From Actinidia chinensis (lineage: Eukaryota; Streptophyta; Magnoliopsida; Ericales; Actinidiaceae): DNA of 10,000 nucleotides. Shown piece by piece: positions 7,565 through 10,000 of the stretch. Each line of letters starts with the position of its first letter. Within the stretch, counting starts at the first letter, position 1. The notes beneath the pieces were generated by a model. That model ran no database searches, had not been told where the DNA came from, and saw nothing but the letters and a program-made list of their open reading frames with translations. The position numbers and the translations under genes were made by a program. The DNA lies in NCBI GenBank assembly GCA_009663005.1, contig VIGQ01001642.1:27501-37500 (forward strand), written 5' to 3'.

Positions 7565-7627
7565 GAAGAGGCCAGAGAAGAGGTCTCAAGCGAGGTCAAG
7601 AAAGGAGGCTAGAGAAGAGGTCAAGGC
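7556..7627 (+). repeat. 36-bp purine-rich tandem duplication
   Basis: Copy 1 (7556-7591) and copy 2 (7592-7627) both start GAGGTCAAG and contain AGAGAAGAGGT. One frame reads GRGQGRGQRRGLKRGQ, an Arg/Gly-rich string like those beside the nucleic-acid-binding end of retrotransposon gag. Another reads EEVKEEAREEVSSEVKK. No CCHC zinc knuckle follows, so a gag assignment is only suggestive. Confidence 0.6.
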
Positions 7628-7717
7628 AGATGATGGCGGAGGGCAGGAACCAGAGGTCGCACTTTAAGTGCTTTTATGCGACCAGGAGGACAAAGAGAAT
7701 GTCCAGGACAAAGCACC

Positions 7718-7748
<31 letters not shown>

Positions 7749-7749
7749 T

Positions 7750-7760
<11 letters not shown>

Positions 7761-7809
<49 letters not shown>

Positions 7810-8120
7810 GGGATTTCTGATTCAGGAATTGACTACCACTTGTGAAGAGACAGCGAGATGTGCTCTACACATGTAGCAGCGAGGCGACTTGTTCGGATGG
7901 CTAACGACGCGATGTTGGCAAGGACAGTCGGTTCAGCATGGAAGACGGGAGATCCATGAAGGTTGACCGGGAAGGCATGTTCATTGAGATGCAGGAGTGG
8001 GGGGGGGGTCGAGCGACGAGCTTTGAGCTAGTGGAGGAACACTAGGTTCCAGGGGGAAACAGGAAATGCTGCCAAGGAGAAGGAAGACTGAAGGGCTATA
8101 CAGACTGAGGGAGAATGTAA
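7761..8120 (+). pseudogene. Copia polyprotein remnant: protease and pre-integrase
   Basis: Several frames joined by indels give a recognisable Copia order. DESDVLLA at 7761 is followed after a one-base shift by ASADEESDGISDSGIDYHL, where DSG (7819-7827) is in the position of the aspartic protease active site. A stop follows, then RDSEMCSTHVAA. Next come LVRMANDA (about 7889) and RFSMEDGRSMK (7929-7959), then RKTEGLYRLRENV (8081-8119), the GLYRL signature of the gag-pre-integrase domain. In intact elements a zinc-binding HHCC integrase domain should follow at once; here nothing like it does. A 10-G run at 7999-8008 sits inside. Stops and shifts make it non-functional, though some may be sequence errors. 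Confidence 0.72.
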
Positions 8121-8318
8121 GGACAGGAGAGCTGTGTCCGACATAGGTCCAGTGGTATTAGCAAGGATGGATGGACGAAAGAAGCAACCGTTGCACAGAG
8201 CACGCAAAGCAAGGCAGGAGTACATAATGGGAGTACTGAAGGCTACACAGTGACAGGAGCGCGGGAGATGCTTTGGGATACGTGCCGAAGTTGGCCAGAC
8301 ACGAGAAGGTGCAACCGC

Positions 8319-8360
<42 letters not shown>

Positions 8361-8681
8361 AGAGTACAGCGACAGGCGTGACGTCGCCGGAAACGAATCT
8401 CTTCGCTCAAGATACGATGGTGATATCTCCAGTTGGGCACACAAGGGAGGAGAGATGGGGTCACGACAACTTGACAAAGTGACGTAATTTGCCAGCGCAC
8501 CCCGGTGGGGGGGAGCAAGGCACCTAGGTAAGGTTGCAGACACTTTAGGTTGGGAAGTGCAATTCACTTCAGGGGAAGTGAAGTTGCCCGCGGAGAGCGG
8601 TAACGTATCGCGGATACTGTCTTGGAGATATACAGGGGAACTGGACCAGAAGTTGCGGGATGGAAACTGGAATTTCAAATG

Positions 8682-8696
<15 letters not shown>
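8121..8696 (+). other. Non-coding filler between pre-integrase remnant and polypurine tract
   Basis: This purine-rich stretch replaces the integrase, reverse transcriptase and RNase H region of a full Copia element. No YVDD, DDE or other pol motif is seen in any frame. The 262-residue minus-strand frame over 8028-8816 crosses the polypurine tract and the LTR border, so it is an artefact. The final CCAGAAGTTGCGGGATGG to AATGGGCTGGAG part leads directly into the polypurine tract. Confidence 0.6.
8559..8587 (+). other. Strong hairpin upstream of the polypurine tract
   Basis: GCAATTCACTTC, loop AGGG, then GAAGTGAAGTTGC. The arms pair over twelve base pairs with one bulged G. It is about 110 bases before the polypurine tract. 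It could be an RNA structure used by the element, or a chance palindrome kept in this copy. Confidence 0.6.

Positions 8697-8707
<11 letters not shown>
8697..8707 (+). other. Polypurine tract
   Basis: GGAGGGGGAGA, followed by one T and the TGTTGG start of the right LTR. This is the usual primer for plus-strand DNA synthesis, and its position confirms the orientation of the element. Confidence 0.9.
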
Positions 8708-8708
<1 letters not shown>

Positions 8709-8725
<17 letters not shown>

Positions 8726-9362
8726 AATTGAGCCAAGGCCCAAGCCTTTCCCAAGGCCCATGAACCCAATCCAAGCCTTCCAATGGCCAAGTCTCTCTTC
8801 TAGATGCAGTCCTCATTCTCCATTTGGTAAGTTGGTCAGAGACAGAGAGTCTCTAATAGAGGCTGAGGAAGGAAAAGAATGGCAGAGATAGAAGGATGCG
8901 ACTGGTGATTGTCAACAATGGAGGCTCCAATCCCCTATTTAAGCTTCCCTTTGAGAGAGCATCACCGGAAGAGGCAATATGTAATCCTTGGAGGAATTAC
9001 CCGGAGCACACAGCGTTGTTTGCTGTGTGCAAGAGAGGGCTGAAGAGAGTTGGGTTTTGGGGGGAGGTGTAGTGTGCTAGTGAGAGCACCGAGACACGAG
9101 AGATCTGGCAGAGATTTTTGGCTAGATGGGTGCTTGAGATCTGAGAGATAGACATTGAGATGTTAGAGATGATAGAGTGCTGAGAGCTGAGTGGAGATTG
9201 AGCTCCTCCCGATTGTAACTCATTGTAATTCCATTCTGTGATAGTGAATTATTGTTCTCTCCGTGTATGTAGCATTGGTTGGCCGAGACCACGTAATCTT
9301 TGTCTAGTGGGTGGGTGTTTGATGTTGGTGTAGGACTGTAACTCGTATTTTTGGCACAACCA
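8709..9362 (+). repeat. Right (3') LTR of the Copia-type element
   Basis: Starts TGTTGGATCCAGCCC and ends TTTTTGGCACAACCA; it is collinear with the left LTR. It carries a TATA-like TATTTAA at 8936-8942, a perfect-stem hairpin at 9006-9030 and the GTGATAGTGAATTATTGT and CCACGTAATCTTTGTC landmarks near the end. Differences from the left copy are scattered, many being single-base gains or losses next to short runs, such as TTCTAGGATGCAG versus TTCTAGATGCAG. Confidence 0.92.
9006..9030 (+). other. R-region hairpin, right LTR copy
   Basis: GCACACAGC, loop GTTGTTT, then GCTGTGTGC: a perfect 9-bp stem. The left LTR copy has one mispair and a 5-base loop. Confidence 0.55.
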
Positions 9363-9366
9363 GAAT
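9362..9366. repeat. Target-site duplication, right copy (AGAAT)
   Basis: AGAAT matches the five bases before the left LTR. The first A overlaps the terminal A of the LTR. Confidence 0.85.
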
Positions 9367-9905
9367 ATCCTTTAAACTCCGGGCAATTTTCTAAAAATAT
9401 AACTTCGGCTCTCTTTAAGCAAAATCAATCTTGCTGGCCCACTCATCTCGTGTTTGAAGATAACCACCTCAAGGTTTTCTCAAATATTTTTTGAAAAAGA
9501 TGTTGCCTATTGATATGGAAAACCTTGTAAGGTTTTGAAGCTTCAGGTCATGGGGCAACACAAAGAAGTCAGCATTTTTGGACAACAATACTCAAAACTC
9601 GTCAATCGAGACAGATTTTAATTCAGCAAGGCTGGCACCGGTTCTTGAATTTTCTTCTCCTCCTTCAATTGCCAAGTTAGTAAAATTACTTTCAAAGTAC
9701 AACTCCTGTAATTTACAAAGACTAGATATGAACCCCTGGCGCTATTTTGTTTAGATATTCACTCTCGATATAATAACTTAAGATGAGTTTTTAATATCAG
9801 ATCTGACAAGGTTAAGAATCTCAAGTTGTTTTAGTGTTTCGATAACTAAACAAACAGTCTTCAAGGTTGTAATCGTGTATAGCATGGGGTCAATCTTGTA
9901 AATTA
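9363..9905 (-). pseudogene. NLR pseudogene, N-terminal-side LRR fragment
   Basis: On the minus strand from about 9905 the decayed reading gives, in order, DPMLYTITTLKT; ETLKQLEILNLVRSDI (about 9795-9845); FISSLCKLQELYFESNFTNL then AIEGGEEN (about 9650-9745); ASLAELKSVSIDEF; DLKLQNLTRFSISIGN (about 9500-9550); a segment like KTLRWLSSNTR; and IFRKLPGV with KDIL at the insertion point. These match the standard order of eudicot CC-NBS-LRR LRR domains: LEILSL-GSDI, VISSL-LEELYM, W-VEGG, ASL-EL--L, LTRYRIFIGD, then RELPGVKNVL-ELD-EGF. The next block, KDLDNE, lies at 5440 on the far side of the Copia element, so the gene was split there. Frameshifts and stops (for example after SDIKNSS) make it non-coding as read. 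NB-ARC motifs (P-loop, MHD) are not in the window and would be to the right. Confidence 0.85.
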
Positions 9906-10000
9906 TAAATTTGTGTGGTTTGTCAAAATTAAAAAAAAATTATTCCATTTTATATTAATTTTTTTTTGGAAGTGATTTATACACCTACAATTTGATTTCT
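9906..10000. other. AT-rich end of window, nothing recognised
   Basis: AT-rich with long A and T runs. No LRR reading continues here. It may be an intron, a further insertion or decayed NLR sequence. Confidence 0.4.

Larger units (their letters stand above)
5457..9362 (+). mobile_element. Non-autonomous Copia-type LTR retrotransposon
   Basis: A structurally complete 3906-bp element: left LTR 5457-6124 (668 bp), tRNA-iMet primer site at 6127, polypurine tract at 8697-8707, right LTR 8709-9362 (654 bp) and AGAAT target duplication. The 2584-bp interior has only a broken protease and pre-integrase remnant (near 7761-8120). There is no zinc-binding or DDE integrase, reverse transcriptase or RNase H, so mobility would require enzymes from an autonomous relative. 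The order protease then pre-integrase and the iMet primer site indicate Copia. The rest is repeat-rich leader and non-coding filler. It is inserted opposite in orientation to the minus-strand NLR pseudogene, splitting the LRR between KDIL and KDLDNE. LTR divergence is considerable but dominated by single-base indels, so age cannot be judged safely. Confidence 0.93.

Noticed and set aside
8028..8816. 262-residue minus-strand open frame
   Set aside because: It runs antisense through the pre-integrase remnant, polypurine tract and LTR border. No domain is recognisable, and its length reflects the purine-rich opposite strand.

Overview
The window looks like nuclear DNA of a eudicot plant, probably a woody one with many resistance genes. 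It is mostly AT-rich, carries plant-type LTR retrotransposons with an initiator-tRNA-Met primer site, and contains relics of a CC-NBS-LRR (NLR) disease-resistance gene. I find no intact gene. Every long open frame is either a chance frame or lies in decayed DNA.

The organising feature is one minus-strand NLR pseudogene, of which only leucine-rich-repeat and C-terminal sequence is present. It is cut into three pieces: about 9363-9905 (N-terminal side of the LRR), 4513-5456 (middle and late LRR) and 2422-2560 (C-terminal tail). An LTR element sits in each gap. The gap 5457-9362 holds a complete but non-autonomous Copia-type element on the plus strand: two LTRs, tRNA-iMet primer binding site, polypurine tract, and an AGAAT target duplication that shares one base with the LTR end. 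The gap 2561-4512 looks like an old Ty3/Gypsy-type solo LTR. Reading the minus strand across each insertion point continues the NLR protein (KDIL to KDLDNE, and KKVHVKD to GDLN), which independently supports the insertion model. The CC and NB-ARC parts, if they survive, would lie beyond base 10000.

The interior of the Copia element is unusual. After the primer site come a CACGCG-rich GC island (6302-6613), a dense cluster of TTGAC/GTCAA motifs (6688-6878), a degenerate repeat built on GGTCCC (6909-7090), a 60-bp tandem duplication (7289-7410) and a 36-bp Arg/Gly-type tandem duplication (7556-7627). A broken protease plus pre-integrase remnant (7761-8120) follows. Integrase, reverse transcriptase and RNase H are absent, and non-coding filler with a strong hairpin runs to the polypurine tract.

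The left 2.4 kb is AT-rich non-coding DNA. It holds a diverged 70-bp direct repeat, a possible minus-strand Gypsy LTR fragment (about 757-1400), and a 529-bp hAT-like miniature element with an exact 8-bp target duplication (1570-2114).

The two Copia LTRs differ by many single-base indels, and long G and C runs occur. Some frame breaks could therefore be residual long-read errors, although the missing domains and the insertions cannot be explained that way.
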